Assembly: GCA_963932145.1 (NCBI GenBank)
Contig: CAWVQA010000099.1
Location: 62,001 to 126,000 of the forward strand
DNA from: Acanthosepion lycidas
Lineage: Eukaryota > Mollusca > Cephalopoda > Sepiida > Sepiidae
DNA: 64,000 bases
Direction: 5' to 3'
Shown: positions 12,245 through 25,109 of the stretch, one piece after another
How the letters are laid out: every line of letters begins with the position of its first letter
Numbering within the stretch: position 1 is the first letter of the stretch
Made by a program: the position numbers and the translations under genes
Notes under the pieces: generated by a model
What the model was told of the DNA's origin: nothing
The model's input: only the letters and a program-made list of their open reading frames with translations
Databases searched by the model: none

Positions 12245-14058
12245 AGATCTTAGATTAGGTCTTTCCCTGTCCATAATGCTAAATTGAGCAAGTAAAATAG
12301 AAATAGTAATGGGAAACAGAAGAGAAATGTACAGTGATCACGCATTTTGTGCCCACAATCTTTTTCATGGAAATCCCAGTCATATGAGACGAGTCCAGGC
12401 ATGCTACGATCACGGTATGAATTTGAAGGCAAAATATTTTTTTGCAGATCTTAGATTAGGTCTTTCCCTGTCCATAATGCTAAATTGAGGAAGTAAAATA
12501 GAAAAATTAATGGGAAACAGAAGAGAAATGTACAGTGATCACCCATTTTGTGCCCACAATCTTTTTCATGGAAATCCCAGTCATATGAGTCGAGTCCAGG
12601 CATGCTACGATCACGGTATGAATTTGAAGGCAAAATATTTTTTTGCAGATCTTAGATTAGGTCTTTCCAAGTCCATAATGCTAAATTAAGGAAGTAAAAT
12701 AGAAATACTAATGGGAAATAGAAGAGAAATGTACAGTGATCACCCATTTTGGGCCCACAATCTTTTTCATGGAAATCCCAGTCATATGAGTCGAGTCCAT
12801 GCATGCTACGATCACGGTATGAATTTGAAGGAAAAATATTTTTTTGCAGATCTCAGATTAGGTCTTTCCCTGTCCATAATGCTAAATTGAGGAAGTAAAA
12901 TAGAAATAGTAATGGGAAACAGAAGAGAAATGTACAGTGATCACGCATTTTGTGCCCACAATCTTTTTCATGGAAATCCCAGTCATATGAGTCGAGTCCA
13001 TGCATGCTACGATCACGGTATGAATTTGAAGGAAAAATATTTTTTTGCAGATCTCAGATTAGGTCTTTCCCTGTCCATAATGCTAAATTGAGGAAGTAAA
13101 ATAGAAATAGTAATGGGAAACAGAAGAGAAATGTACAGTGATCACGCATTTTGTGCCCACAATCTTTTTCATGGAAATCCCAGTCATATGAGTCGAGTCC
13201 ATGCATGCTACGATCACGGTATGAATTTGAAGGCAAAATATTTTTTTGCAGATCTTAGATTAGGTCTTTCCCTGTCCATAATGCTAAATTGAGGAAGTAA
13301 AATAGAAATAGTAATGGGAAACAGAAGAGAAATGTACAGTGATCACGCATTTTGTGCCCACAATCTTTTTCATGGAAATCCCAGTCATATGAGTCGAGTC
13401 CAGGCATGCTACGATCACGGTATGAATTTGAAGGCAAAATATTTTTTTGCAGATCTTAGATTAGGTCTTTCCCTGTCCATAATGCTAAATTGAGCAAGTA
13501 AAATAGAAATAGTAATGGGAAACAGAAGAGAAATGTACAGTGATCACGCATTTTGTGCCCACAATCTTTTTCATGGAAATCCCAGTCATATGATTCGAGT
13601 CCATGCATGCTACGATCACGGTATGAATTTGAAGGCTCAATATTTTTTTGCAGATCTTAGATTAGGTCTTTCCCTGTCCATAATGCTAAATTGAGGAAGT
13701 AAAATAGAAATAGTAATGGGAAACAGAAGAGAAATGTACAGTGATCACCCATTTTGTGCCCACAATCTTTTTCATGGAAATCCCAGTCATATGAGTCGAG
13801 TCCATGCATGCTACGATCACGGTATGAATTTGAAGGCAAAATATTTTTTTGCTGATCTTAGATTAGGTCTTTCCCTGTCCATAATGCTAAATTGAGGAAG
13901 TAAAATAGAAATAGTAATGGGAAACAGAAGAGAAATGTACAGTGATCACGCATTTTGTGCCCACAATCTTTTTCATGGAAATCCCAGTCATATGAGTCGA
14001 GTCCATGCATGCTACGATCACGGTATGAATTTGAAGGCAAAATATTTTTTTGCAGATC

Positions 14059-17000
14059 TTAGATTAGGTCTTTCCCTGTCCATAATGCTAAATTGAGGAA
14101 GTAAAATAGAAATAGTAATGGGAAACAGAAGAGAAATGTACAGTGATCACGCATTTTGTGCCCACAATCTTTTTCATGGAAATCCCAGTCATATGAGTCG
14201 AGTCCATGCATGCTACGATCACGGTATGAATTTGAAGGCAAAATATTTTTTTGCAGATCTTAGATTAGGTCTTTCCCTGTCCATAATGCTAAATTGAGCA
14301 AGTAAAATAGAAATAGTAATGGGAAACAGAAGAGAAATGTACAGTGATCACGCATTTTGTGCCCACAATCTTTTTCATGGAAATCCCAGTCATATGAGAC
14401 GAGTCCAGGCATGCTACGATCACGGTATGAATTTGAAGGCAAAATATTTTTTTGCAGATCTTAGATTAGGTCTTTCCCTGTCCATAATGCTAAATTGAGG
14501 AAGTAAAATAGAAAAATTAATGGGAAACAGAACAGAAATGTACAGTGATCACCCATTTTGTGCCCACAATCTTTTTCATGGAAATCCCAGTCATATGAGT
14601 CGAGTCCATGCATGCTACGATCACGGTATGAATTTGAAGCAAAATATTTTTTTGCAGATCTTAGATTAGGTCTTTCCCTGTCCATAATGCTAAATTGAGG
14701 AAGTAAAATAGAAATAGTAATGGGAAACAGAAGAGAAATGTACAGTGATCACACATTTTGTGCCCACAATCTTTTTCATGGAAATCCCAGTCATATGATT
14801 CGAGTCCATGCATGCTACGATCACGGTATGAATTTGAAGGCTCAATATTTTTTTGCAGATCTTAGATTAGGTCTTTCCCTGTCCATAATGCTAAATTGAG
14901 GAAGTAAAATAGAAATAGTAATGGGAAACAGAAGAGAAATGTACAGTGATCACGCATTTTGTGCCCACAATCTTTTTCATGGAAATCCCAGTCATATGAG
15001 ACGAGTCCAGGCATGCTACGATCACGGTATGAATTTGAAGGCAAAATATTTTTTTGCAGATCTTAGATTAGGTCTTTCCCTGTCCATAATGCTAAATTGA
15101 GGAAGTAAAATAGAAATAGTAATGGGAAACAGAAGAGAAATGTACAGTGATCACGCATTTTGTGCCTACAATCTTTTTCATGGAAATCCCAGTCATATGA
15201 GTCGAGTCCATGCATGCTACGATCACGGTATGAATTTGAAGGCAAAATATTTTCTTGCTGATCTTAGATTAGGTCTTTCCCTGTCCATAATGCTAAATTG
15301 AGGAAGTAAAATAGAAATAGTAATGGGAAACAGAAGAGAAATGTACAGTGATCACGCATTTTGTGCCCACAATCTTTTTCATGGAAATCCCAGTCATATG
15401 AGTCGAGTCCATGCATGCTACGATCACGGTATGAATTTGAAGGCAAAATATTTTGTTGCAGATCTTAGATTAGGTCTTTCCCTGTCGATAATGCTAAATT
15501 GAGCAAGTAAAATAGAAATAGTAATGGGAAACAGAAGAGAAATGTACAGTGATCACGCATTTTGTGCCCACAATCTTTTTCATGGAAATCCCAGTCATAT
15601 GAGACGAGTCCATGCATGCTACGATCACGGTATGAATTTGAAGGCAAAATATTTTTTTGCAGATCTTAGATTAGGTCTTTCCCTGTCCATAATGCTAAAT
15701 TGAGGAAGTAAAATAGAAAAATTAATGGGAAACAGAACAGAAATGTACAGTGATCACCCATTTTGTGGCCACAATCTTTTTCATGGAAATCCCAGTCATA
15801 TGAGTCGAGTCCATGCATGCTACGATCACGGTATGAATTTGAAGGCTCAATATTTTTTTGCAGATCTTAGATTAGGTCTTTCCCTGTCCATAATGCTAAA
15901 TTGAGGAAGTAAAATAGAAATAGTAATGGGAAACAGAAGAGAAATGTACAGTGATCACCCATTTTGTGCCCACAATCTTTTTCATGGAAATCCCAGTCAT
16001 ATGAGTCGAGTCCATGCATGCTACGATCACGGTATGAATTTGATGGCAAAATATTTTTTTGCAGATCTTAGATTAGGTCTTTCCCTGTCCATAATGCTAA
16101 ATTCAGGAAGTAAAATAGAAATAGTAATGGGAAACAGAAGAGAAATGTACAGTGATCACGCATTTTGTGCCTACAATCTTTTTCATGGAAATCCCAGTCA
16201 TATGAGTCGAGTCCAGGCATGCTACGATCACGGTATGAATTTGAAGGCAAAATATTTTTTTGCAGATCTTAGATTAGGTCTTTCCCTGTCTATAATGCTA
16301 AATTGAGGAAGCAAAATAGAAATAGTAATGGGAAACAGAACAGAAATGTACAGTGATCACACTTTTTCTGCCCACAATCTTTTTTATGGAAATCCCAGTC
16401 ATATGAGACGAGTCCATGCATGCTACGATCACGGTATGAATTTGAAGGCAAAATATTTTTTTGCAGATCTTAGATTAGGTCTTTCCCTGTCCATAATGCT
16501 AAATTGAGCAAGTAAAATAGAAATAGTAATGGGAAACAGAACAGAAATGTACAGTGATCACACATTTTCTGCCCACAATCTTTTTCATGGAAATCCCAGT
16601 CATATGAGACGAGTCCATGCATGCTACGATCACGGTATGAATTTGAAGGCAAAATATTTTTTTGCAGATCTTAGATTAGGTCTTTCCCTGTCCATAATGC
16701 TAAATTGAGGAAGTAAAATAGAAATAGTAATGGGAAACAGAAGAGAAATGTACAGTGATCACGCATTTTGTGCCCACAATCTTTTTCATGGAAATCCCAG
16801 TCATATGAGTGGAATCCAGGCATGCTATGATCACGGTATGAATTTGAAGGCAAAATATTTTTTTGCAGACCTTAGATTAGGTCTTTCCCTGTCCATAATG
16901 CTAAATTGAGGAAGTAAAATAGAAATAGTAATGGGAAACAGAAGAGAAATGTACAGTGATCACGCATTTTGTGCCGACAATCTTTTTCATGGAAACCCCA

Positions 17001-17876
17001 GTCATATGAGTCGAGTCCATGCATGCTACGATCACGGTATGAATTTGAAGGGAAAATATTTTTTTACAGATCTTAGATTAGGTCTTTCCCTGTCCATAAT
17101 GCTAAATTGAGGAAGTAAAATAGAAATAGTAATGGGAAACAGAACAGAAATGTACAGTGATCACACTTTTTCTGCCCACAATCTTTTTTATGGAAATCCC
17201 AGTCATATGAGACGAGTCCATGCATGCTACAATCACGGTATGAATTTGAAGGCAAAATATTTTTTTGCAGATCTTAGATTAGGTCTTTCCCTGTCCATAA
17301 TGCTAAATTGAGCAAGTAAAATAGAAATAGTAATGGGAAACAGAACAGAAATGTACAGTGATCACACATTTTCTGCCCACAATCTTTTTCATGGAAATCC
17401 CAGTCATATGAGACGAGTCCATGCATGCTACGATCACGGTATGAATTTGAAGGCAAAATATTTTTTTGCATATCTTAGATTAGGTCTTTCCCTGTCCATA
17501 ATGCTAAATTGAGGAAGTAAAATAGAAATAGTAATGGGAAACAGAAGAGAAATGTACAGTGATCACGCATTTTGTGCCCACAATCTTTTTCATGGAAATC
17601 CCAGTCATATGAGTGGAGTCCAGGCATGCTACGATCACGGTATGAATTTGAAGGCAAAATATTTTTTTGCAGACCTTAGATTAGGTCTTTCCCTGTCCAT
17701 AATGCTAAATTGAGGAAGTAAAACAGAAATAGTAATGGGAAACAGAAGAGAAATGTACAGTGATCACGCATTTTGTGCCGACAATCTTTTTCATGGAAAT
17801 CCCAGTCATATGAGTCGAGTCCATGCATGCTACGATCACGGTATGAATTTGAAGGCAAAATATTTTTTTGCAGATC
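14059..17876. repeat. 3818-bp tandem duplication, left copy (19 monomers)
   Basis: Nineteen monomers, one of them 200 bp (gaagcaaaat near 14638), giving 19 x 201 - 1 = 3818. Private marks include ttttcttgctg (near 15252), ttttgttgcag (near 15452), ctgtcgataatg (15483), tgtggccac (15766), gatggcaaaat (16043), ctgtctataatg (16287), ggaatccaggcatgctatg (16810), ggaaacccc (16993), gcatatc before 17475, and aaaacagaaat with gccgac in the 17676 monomer. Each reappears at offset 3818. The first mismatches bounding the shared run are 13962 versus 17780 on the left and 17856 versus 21674 on the right, so the run is about 3.89 kb. Confidence 0.92.
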
Positions 17877-20800
17877 TTAGATTAGGTCTTTCCCTGTCCA
17901 TAATGCTAAATTGAGGAAGTAAAATAGAAATAGTAATGGGAAACAGAAGAGAAATGTACAGTGATCACGCATTTTGTGCCCACAATCTTTTTCATGGAAA
18001 TCCCAGTCATATGAGTCGAGTCCATGCATGCTACGATCACGGTATGAATTTGAAGGCAAAATATTTTTTTGCAGATCTTAGATTAGGTCTTTCCCTGTCC
18101 ATAATGCTAAATTGAGCAAGTAAAATAGAAATAGTAATGGGAAACAGAAGAGAAATGTACAGTGATCACGCATTTTGTGCCCACAATCTTTTTCATGGAA
18201 ATCCCAGTCATATGAGACGAGTCCAGGCATGCTACGATCACGGTATGAATTTGAAGGCAAAATATTTTTTTGCAGATCTTAGATTAGGTCTTTCCCTGTC
18301 CATAATGCTAAATTGAGGAAGTAAAATAGAAAAATTAATGGGAAACAGAACAGAAATGTACAGTGATCACCCATTTTGTGCCCACAATCTTTTTCATGGA
18401 AATCCCAGTCATATGAGTCGAGTCCATGCATGCTACGATCACGGTATGAATTTGAAGCAAAATATTTTTTTGCAGATCTTAGATTAGGTCTTTCCCTGTC
18501 CATAATGCTAAATTGAGGAAGTAAAATAGAAATAGTAATGGGAAACAGAAGAGAAATGTACAGTGATCACACATTTTGTGCCCACAATCTTTTTCATGGA
18601 AATCCCAGTCATATGATTCGAGTCCATGCATGCTACGATCACGGTATGAATTTGAAGGCTCAATATTTTTTTGCAGATCTTAGATTAGGTCTTTCCCTGT
18701 CCATAATGCTAAATTGAGGAAGTAAAATAGAAATAGTAATGGGAAACAGAAGAGAAATGTACAGTGATCACGCATTTTGTGCCCACAATCTTTTTCATGG
18801 AAATCCCAGTCATATGAGACGAGTCCAGGCATGCTACGATCACGGTATGAATTTGAAGGCAAAATATTTTTTTGCAGATCTTAGATTAGGTCTTTCCCTG
18901 TCCATAATGCTAAATTGAGGAAGTAAAATAGAAATAGTAATGGGAAACAGAAGAGAAATGTACAGTGATCACGCATTTTGTGCCTACAATCTTTTTCATG
19001 GAAATCCCAGTCATATGAGTCGAGTCCATGCATGCTACGATCACGGTATGAATTTGAAGGCAAAATATTTTCTTGCTGATCTTAGATTAGGTCTTTCCCT
19101 GTCCATAATGCTAAATTGAGGAAGTAAAATAGAAATAGTAATGGGAAACAGAAGAGAAATGTACAGTGATCACGCATTTTGTGCCCACAATCTTTTTCAT
19201 GGAAATCCCAGTCATATGAGTCGAGTCCATGCATGCTACGATCACGGTATGAATTTGAAGGCAAAATATTTTGTTGCAGATCTTAGATTAGGTCTTTCCC
19301 TGTCGATAATGCTAAATTGAGCAAGTAAAATAGAAATAGTAATGGGAAACAGAAGAGAAATGTACAGTGATCACGCATTTTGTGCCCACAATCTTTTTCA
19401 TGGAAATCCCAGTCATATGAGACGAGTCCATGCATGCTACGATCACGGTATGAATTTGAAGGCAAAATATTTTTTTGCAGATCTTAGATTAGGTCTTTCC
19501 CTGTCCATAATGCTAAATTGAGGAAGTAAAATAGAAAAATTAATGGGAAACAGAACAGAAATGTACAGTGATCACCCATTTTGTGGCCACAATCTTTTTC
19601 ATGGAAATCCCAGTCATATGAGTCGAGTCCATGCATGCTACGATCACGGTATGAATTTGAAGGCTCAATATTTTTTTGCAGATCTTAGATTAGGTCTTTC
19701 CCTGTCCATAATGCTAAATTGAGGAAGTAAAATAGAAATAGTAATGGGAAACAGAAGAGAAATGTACAGTGATCACCCATTTTGTGCCCACAATCTTTTT
19801 CATGGAAATCCCAGTCATATGAGTCGAGTCCATGCATGCTACGATCACGGTATGAATTTGATGGCAAAATATTTTTTTGCAGATCTTAGATTAGGTCTTT
19901 CCCTGTCCATAATGCTAAATTCAGGAAGTAAAATAGAAATAGTAATGGGAAACAGAAGAGAAATGTACAGTGATCACGCATTTTGTGCCTACAATCTTTT
20001 TCATGGAAATCCCAGTCATATGAGTCGAGTCCAGGCATGCTACGATCACGGTATGAATTTGAAGGCAAAATATTTTTTTGCAGATCTTAGATTAGGTCTT
20101 TCCCTGTCTATAATGCTAAATTGAGGAAGCAAAATAGAAATAGTAATGGGAAACAGAACAGAAATGTACAGTGATCACACTTTTTCTGCCCACAATCTTT
20201 TTTATGGAAATCCCAGTCATATGAGACGAGTCCATGCATGCTACGATCACGGTATGAATTTGAAGGCAAAATATTTTTTTGCAGATCTTAGATTAGGTCT
20301 TTCCCTGTCCATAATGCTAAATTGAGCAAGTAAAATAGAAATAGTAATGGGAAACAGAACAGAAATGTACAGTGATCACACATTTTCTGCCCACAATCTT
20401 TTTCATGGAAATCCCAGTCATATGAGACGAGTCCATGCATGCTACGATCACGGTATGAATTTGAAGGCAAAATATTTTTTTGCAGATCTTAGATTAGGTC
20501 TTTCCCTGTCCATAATGCTAAATTGAGGAAGTAAAATAGAAATAGTAATGGGAAACAGAAGAGAAATGTACAGTGATCACGCATTTTGTGCCCACAATCT
20601 TTTTCATGGAAATCCCAGTCATATGAGTGGAATCCAGGCATGCTATGATCACGGTATGAATTTGAAGGCAAAATATTTTTTTGCAGACCTTAGATTAGGT
20701 CTTTCCCTGTCCATAATGCTAAATTGAGGAAGTAAAATAGAAATAGTAATGGGAAACAGAAGAGAAATGTACAGTGATCACGCATTTTGTGCCGACAATC

Positions 20801-21694
20801 TTTTTCATGGAAACCCCAGTCATATGAGTCGAGTCCATGCATGCTACGATCACGGTATGAATTTGAAGGGAAAATATTTTTTTACAGATCTTAGATTAGG
20901 TCTTTCCCTGTCCATAATGCTAAATTGAGGAAGTAAAATAGAAATAGTAATGGGAAACAGAACAGAAATGTACAGTGATCACACTTTTTCTGCCCACAAT
21001 CTTTTTTATGGAAATCCCAGTCATATGAGACGAGTCCATGCATGCTACAATCACGGTATGAATTTGAAGGCAAAATATTTTTTTGCAGATCTTAGATTAG
21101 GTCTTTCCCTGTCCATAATGCTAAATTGAGCAAGTAAAATAGAAATAGTAATGGGAAACAGAACAGAAATGTACAGTGATCACACATTTTCTGCCCACAA
21201 TCTTTTTCATGGAAATCCCAGTCATATGAGACGAGTCCATGCATGCTACGATCACGGTATGAATTTGAAGGCAAAATATTTTTTTGCATATCTTAGATTA
21301 GGTCTTTCCCTGTCCATAATGCTAAATTGAGGAAGTAAAATAGAAATAGTAATGGGAAACAGAAGAGAAATGTACAGTGATCACGCATTTTGTGCCCACA
21401 ATCTTTTTCATGGAAATCCCAGTCATATGAGTGGAGTCCAGGCATGCTACGATCACGGTATGAATTTGAAGGCAAAATATTTTTTTGCAGACCTTAGATT
21501 AGGTCTTTCCCTGTCCATAATGCTAAATTGAGGAAGTAAAACAGAAATAGTAATGGGAAACAGAAGAGAAATGTACAGTGATCACGCATTTTGTGCCGAC
21601 AATCTTTTTCATGGAAATCCCAGTCATATGAGTCGAGTCCATGCATGCTACGATCACGGTATGAATTTGAAGGGAAAATATTTTTTTACAGATC
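17877..21694. repeat. 3818-bp tandem duplication, right copy (19 monomers)
   Basis: Repeats 14059-17876 in full register, including the 200-bp monomer (gaagcaaaat near 18456) and every private substitution I compared (for example near 19069, 19269, 19301, 19585, 19860 and 20811). I found no difference inside the shared run, though I did not check every base. The final monomer (21494) carries aaaacag and gccgac like 17676 but then gaagggaaaatat and tttacagatc, showing the original sequence to the right of the duplicated block. The left copy of that monomer instead joins back to the block start, which places the crossover between bases 17781 and 17855. Confidence 0.92.
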
Positions 21695-24600
21695 TTAGAT
21701 TAGGTCTTTCCCTGTCCATAATGCTAAATTGAGGAAGTAAAATAGAAATAGTAATGGGAAACAGAAGAGAAATGTACAGTGATCACACATTTTGTGCCCA
21801 CAATCTTTTTCATGGAAATCCCAGTCATATGAGTCGAGTCCATGCATGCTACGATCACGGTATGAATTTGAAGGCAAAATATTTTTTTGCAGATCTTAGA
21901 TTAGGTCTTTCCCTGTCCATAATGCTAAATTGAGCAAGTAAAATAGAAATAGTAATGGGAAACAGAAGAGAAATGTACAGTGATCACGCATTTTGTGCCC
22001 ACAATCTTTTTCATGGAAATCCCAGTCATATGAGTCGAGTCCATGCATGCTACGATCACGGTATGAATTTGAAGGCAAAATATTTTTTTGCAGGTCTTAG
22101 ATTAGGTCTTTCCCTGTCCATAATGCTAAATTGAGGAAGTAAAATAGAAATAGTAATGGGAAACAGAAGAGAAATGTACAGTGATCACGCATCTTGTGCC
22201 CACAATCTTTTTCATGGAAATCCCAGTCATATGAGTCGAGTCCAGGCATACTACGATCACGGTATGAATTTGAAGGCAACATATTTTTTTGCAGATCTTA
22301 GATTAGGTCTTTCCCTGTCCATAATGCTAAATTGAGGAAGTAAAATAGAAATAGTAATGGGAAACAGAAGAGAAATGTACAGTGATCACGCATTTTGTGC
22401 CTACAATCTTTTTCATGGAAATCCCAGTCATATGAGTCGAGTCCAGGCATGCTATGATCACGGTATGAATTTGAAGGCAAAATATTTTTTTGCAGATCTT
22501 AGATTACGTCTTTCCCTGTCTATAATGCTAAATTGAGGAAGCAAAATAGAAATAGTAATGGGAAACAGAACAGAAATGTACAGTGATCACACTTTTTCTG
22601 CCCACAATCTTTTTTATGGAAATCCCAGTCATATGAGACGAGTCCATGCATGCTACGATCACGGTATGAATTTGAAGGGAAAATATTTTTTTGCAGATCT
22701 TAGATTAGGTCTTTCCCTGTCCATAATGCTAAATTGAGGAAGTAAAATAGAAATAGTAATGGGAAACAGAACAGAAATGTACAGTGATCACACATTTTCT
22801 GCCCACAATCTTTTTCATGGAAATCCCAGTCATATGAGACGAGTCCATGCATGCTACGATCACGGTATGAATTTGAAGGCAAAATATTTTTTTGCAGATC
22901 TTAGATTAGGTCTTTCCCTGTCCATAATGCTAAATTGAGGAAGTAAAATAGAAATAGTAATGGGAAACAGAAGAGAAATGTACAGTGATCACGCATTTTG
23001 TGCCCACAATCTTTTTCATGGAAATCCCAGTCATATGAGTGGAGTCCAGGCATGCTACGATCACGGTATGAATTTGAAGGCAAAATATTTTTTTGCAGGC
23101 CTTAGATTAGGTCTTTCCCTGTCCATAATGCTAAATTGAGGAAGTAAAACAGAAATAGTAATGGGAAACAGAAGAGAAATGTACAGTGATCACGCATTTT
23201 GTGCCGACAATCTTTTTCATGGAAATCCCAGTCATATGAGTCAAGTCCATGCATGCTACGATCACGGTATGAATTTGAAGGGAAAATATTTTTTTACAGA
23301 TCTTAGATTAGGTCTTTCCCTGTCCATAATGCTAAATTGAGGAAGTAAAATAGAAATAGTAATGGGAAACAGAAGAGAAATGTACAGTGATCACACATTT
23401 TGTGCCCACAATCTTTTTCATGGAAATCCCAGTCATATGAGACGAGTCCAGGCATGCTACGATCACGGTATGAATTTGAAGGCAAAATATTTTTTTGCAG
23501 ATCTTAGATTAGGTCTTTCCCAGTCCATAATGCTAAATTGAGGAAGTAAAATAGAAATTGTAATGGGAAACAGAAGAGAAATGTACAGTGATCACGCATT
23601 TTGTGCCCACAATCTTTTTCATGGAAATCCCAGTCATATGAGTCGAGTCCATGCATGCTACGATCACGGTATGAATTTGAAGGCAAAATATTTTTTTGCA
23701 GGTCTTAGATTAGGTCTTTCCCTGTCCATAATGCTAAATTGAGGAAGTAAAATAGAAATAGTAATGGGAAACAGAAGAGAAATGTACAGTGATCACGCAT
23801 CTTGTGCCCACAATCTTTTTCATGGAAATCCCAGTCATATGAGTCGAGTCCAGGCATACTACGATCACGGTATGAATTTGAAGGCAACATATTTTTTACA
23901 GATCTTAGATTAGGTCTTTCCCTGTCCATAATGCTAAATTGAGGAAGTAAAATAAAAATAGTAATGGGAAACAGAAGAGAAATGTACAGTGATCACGCAT
24001 TTTGTGCCTACAATCTTTTTCATGGAAATCCCAGTCATATGAGTCGAGTCCAGGCATGCTATGATCACGGTATGAATTTAAAGGCAAAATATTTTTTTGC
24101 AGATCTTAGATTAGGTCTTTCCCTGTCTATAATGCTAAATTGAGGAAGCAAAATAGAAATAGTAATGGGAAACAGAACAGAAATGTACAGTGATGACACT
24201 TTTTCTGCCCACAATCTTTTTTATGGAAATCCCAGTCATATGAGACGAGTCCATGCATGCTACGATCACGGTATGAATTTGAAGGGAAAATATTTTTTTG
24301 CAGATCTTAGATTAGGTCTTTACCTGTCCATAATGCTAAATTGAGGAAGTAAAATAGAAATAGTAATGGGAAACAGAACAGAAATGTACAGTGATCACAC
24401 ATTTTCTGCCCACAATCTTTTTCATGGAAATCCCAGTCATATGAGACGAGTCCATGCATGCTACGATCACGGTATGAATTTGAAGGCAAAATATTTTTTT
24501 GCAGATCTTAGATTAGGTCTTTCCCTGTCCATAATGCTAAATTGAGGAAGTAAAATAGAAATAGTAATGGGAAACAGAAGAGAAATGTACAGTGATCACG

Positions 24601-25109
24601 CATTTTGTGCCCACAATCTTTTTCATGGAAATCCCAGTCATATGAGTCGAGTCCAGGCATGCTACGATCACGGTATGAATTTGAAGGGAAAATATTTTTT
24701 TACAGATCTTAGATTAGGTCTTTCCCTGTCCATAATGCTAAATTGAGGAAGTAAAATAGAAATAGTAATGGAAAACAGAAGAGAAATGTACAGTGATCAC
24801 ACATTTTGTGCCCACAATCTTTTTCATGGAAATCCCAGTCATATGAGACGAGTCCATGCATGCTACGATCACGGTATGAATTTGAAGGCAAAATATTTTT
24901 TTGCAGATCTTAGATTAGGTCTTTCCCTGTCCATAATGCTAAATTGAGGAAGTAAAATAGAAATAGTAATGGGAAACAGAAGAGAAATGTACAGTGATCA
25001 CGCATCTTGTGCCCACAATCTTTTTCATGGAAATCCCAGTCATATGAGTCGAGTCCAGGCATGCTACGATCACGGTATGAATTTGAAGGCAAAATATTTT
25101 TTACAGATC
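21695..25109. repeat. Eight-monomer unit and shortened seven-monomer copy
   Basis: Monomers from 22097 recur from 23705 (offset 1608, eight monomers). Shared marks are caggtcttag before the monomer start, gcatcttgtgcc, ggcatactacg, ggcaacatat, gctatgatc, cactttttctgcc and gaagggaaaat. The copy at 23705 is 200 bp because its T tract is one base shorter (near 23892). The second copy lacks one monomer: 24508-24708 begins like the 22901 type and ends with gaaggg and tttacag like 23102, so it is a fusion of the two. The first class Q monomer of the window (cccagtccat with aaattgtaatgg) is 23504-23704. Another 200-bp monomer ends near 25090. Confidence 0.82.

Larger units (their letters stand above)
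12049..12249. repeat. Representative 201-bp monomer with internal landmarks
   Basis: This copy carries the commonest base at nearly every variable site and serves as the reference. By hand count 74 of 201 bases are G or C (36.8%). Landmarks: TGTACA 12127-12132, TGATCA 12134-12139, GGAAATCCC 12168-12176, CATATG 12180-12185, GAGTCGAGTCC 12185-12195, CATGCATG 12195-12202, an imperfect A/T palindrome 12228-12244, and AGATCT 12245-12250 across the join to the next monomer. There are four CpG sites (cacgca, gtcgag, tacgat, cacggt). Each landmark recurs about every 201 bp, so BglII, BclI, NdeI and BsrGI are each predicted to give a 201-bp ladder. Confidence 0.95.
11044..14058. repeat. Ten-monomer-offset (2010-bp) duplication
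   Basis: The run from about 11389 to 12521 matches about 13399 to 14531 at offset 2010. Shared marks are ttgagcaag, catatgattcgag with gaaggctcaat (monomers 11446 and 13456), a gctgatc junction before 11848 and 13858, ttgagcaag with gagacgagtccagg (12250 and 14260), and gaaaaattaatgg (12451 and 14461). The match ends where 12451 has agaagag and 14461 has agaacag. The intervening 12652 monomer is the last K copy, and 12853 also ends with gaaggaaaaat. The second copy runs on into the 3818-bp duplication, so these events are nested. Confidence 0.8.

Noticed and set aside
12049-12249. Self-cleaving hammerhead ribozyme, known in some satellite DNAs
   Set aside because: I found no CTGATGA core on either strand of the monomer. 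Other ribozyme folds cannot be excluded by eye.
15926-16306. 126-codon plus-strand open frame (also at 19744, 32605, 33811, 35017, 36425, 52697)
   Set aside because: Two monomers joined by loss of one stop (aattcagg). It is copied with the satellite duplications and shows no sign of protein-level constraint.
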